From Flectobacillus sp. (GTDB taxonomy: Bacteria > Bacteroidota > Bacteroidia > Cytophagales > Spirosomataceae), in the NCBI GenBank assembly GCA_029865665.1, contig JARXAV010000262.1, forward strand, positions 1 through 5,397: a stretch of DNA of 5,397 nucleotides. Direction: 5' to 3'. This document shows positions 5,370-5,397 of this stretch, piece after piece. Position 1 is the stretch's first letter. Each line of letters opens with the position of its first letter. Made by a program: the position numbers and the translations under genes. A model generated the notes under the pieces. That model did not search any database. It was not told the DNA's origin and was given only the letters and a program-made list of their open reading frames with translations.

Positions 5370-5397
5370 CTCATCATTACTCGTTCACCACTACGTA
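5370..5397. repeat. Right flank of the split repeat tract
   Basis: TCATCATTA (5371-5379) repeats the nine bases that end at 5151 on the left side of the mobile element, and CTCGTTCACCACTACG continues in the same low-complexity style as the left tract. No gene is visible before the window edge. Confidence 0.4.

Noticed and set aside
5143..5379. TCATCATTA on both sides as a 9-bp target-site duplication
   Set aside because: The right copy is separated from the inverted end by TAAC while the left copy abuts or overlaps it, so they are not symmetrically placed; a TA duplication in a pre-existing repeat tract fits better.

Overview
The window reads as a piece of a Bacteroidota genome, most likely from a Cytophagales-type relative, though the genus cannot be fixed from this sequence. 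Support comes from AT-rich intergenic DNA, A-rich leaders without clear Shine-Dalgarno sites, several TAnnTTTG promoter -7 elements of the Bacteroidota kind, a CBU_0592-type membrane protein, and an intergenic repeat of nested GC-rich hairpins of a style I remember from Bacteroidota genomes.

Layout. Position 1-87 (minus) is the first 29 codons of a membrane transporter, probably a sodium:solute symporter, running off the left edge. A 302-bp AT-rich spacer (88-389) holds a good candidate promoter for it, a small near-perfect direct repeat and a hairpin. The core is a two-gene minus-strand operon, 4670 down to 390. An 847-residue McrB-like AAA+ motor protein is followed, after 3 bp, by a 577-residue McrC-like protein with a DUF2357-type region and a C-terminal PD-(D/E)XK nuclease. 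A 155-bp divergent spacer (4671-4825) carries a candidate promoter in each direction and a perfect 19-bp AT-rich palindrome. A small three-helix membrane protein lies on the plus strand (4826-5074) and appears to start at TTG. The right end (5071-5397) has no gene. It is a degenerate TCATCATTA/TAATGATGAATG repeat tract split by a 221-bp element with perfect 23-bp inverted ends and three internal hairpins (a MITE- or REP-like element).

How the genes may work together. The operon looks like a divergent McrBC-type (type IV restriction-like) defence module: the motor would drive DNA or RNA translocation or remodelling, and the McrC-like partner would stimulate the motor and cut. The motor is almost twice the size of E. 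coli McrB. It has a long N-terminal half that I cannot assign to a known domain, then helical and coiled-coil segments, and an atypical sensor motif in place of the McrB MNTADR GTPase signature. These features make it the most likely under-described system here. No modification methylase, helicase or extra specificity gene is visible, which fits a self-contained two-gene module. The transporter and the small membrane protein look like ordinary neighbours rather than parts of it.
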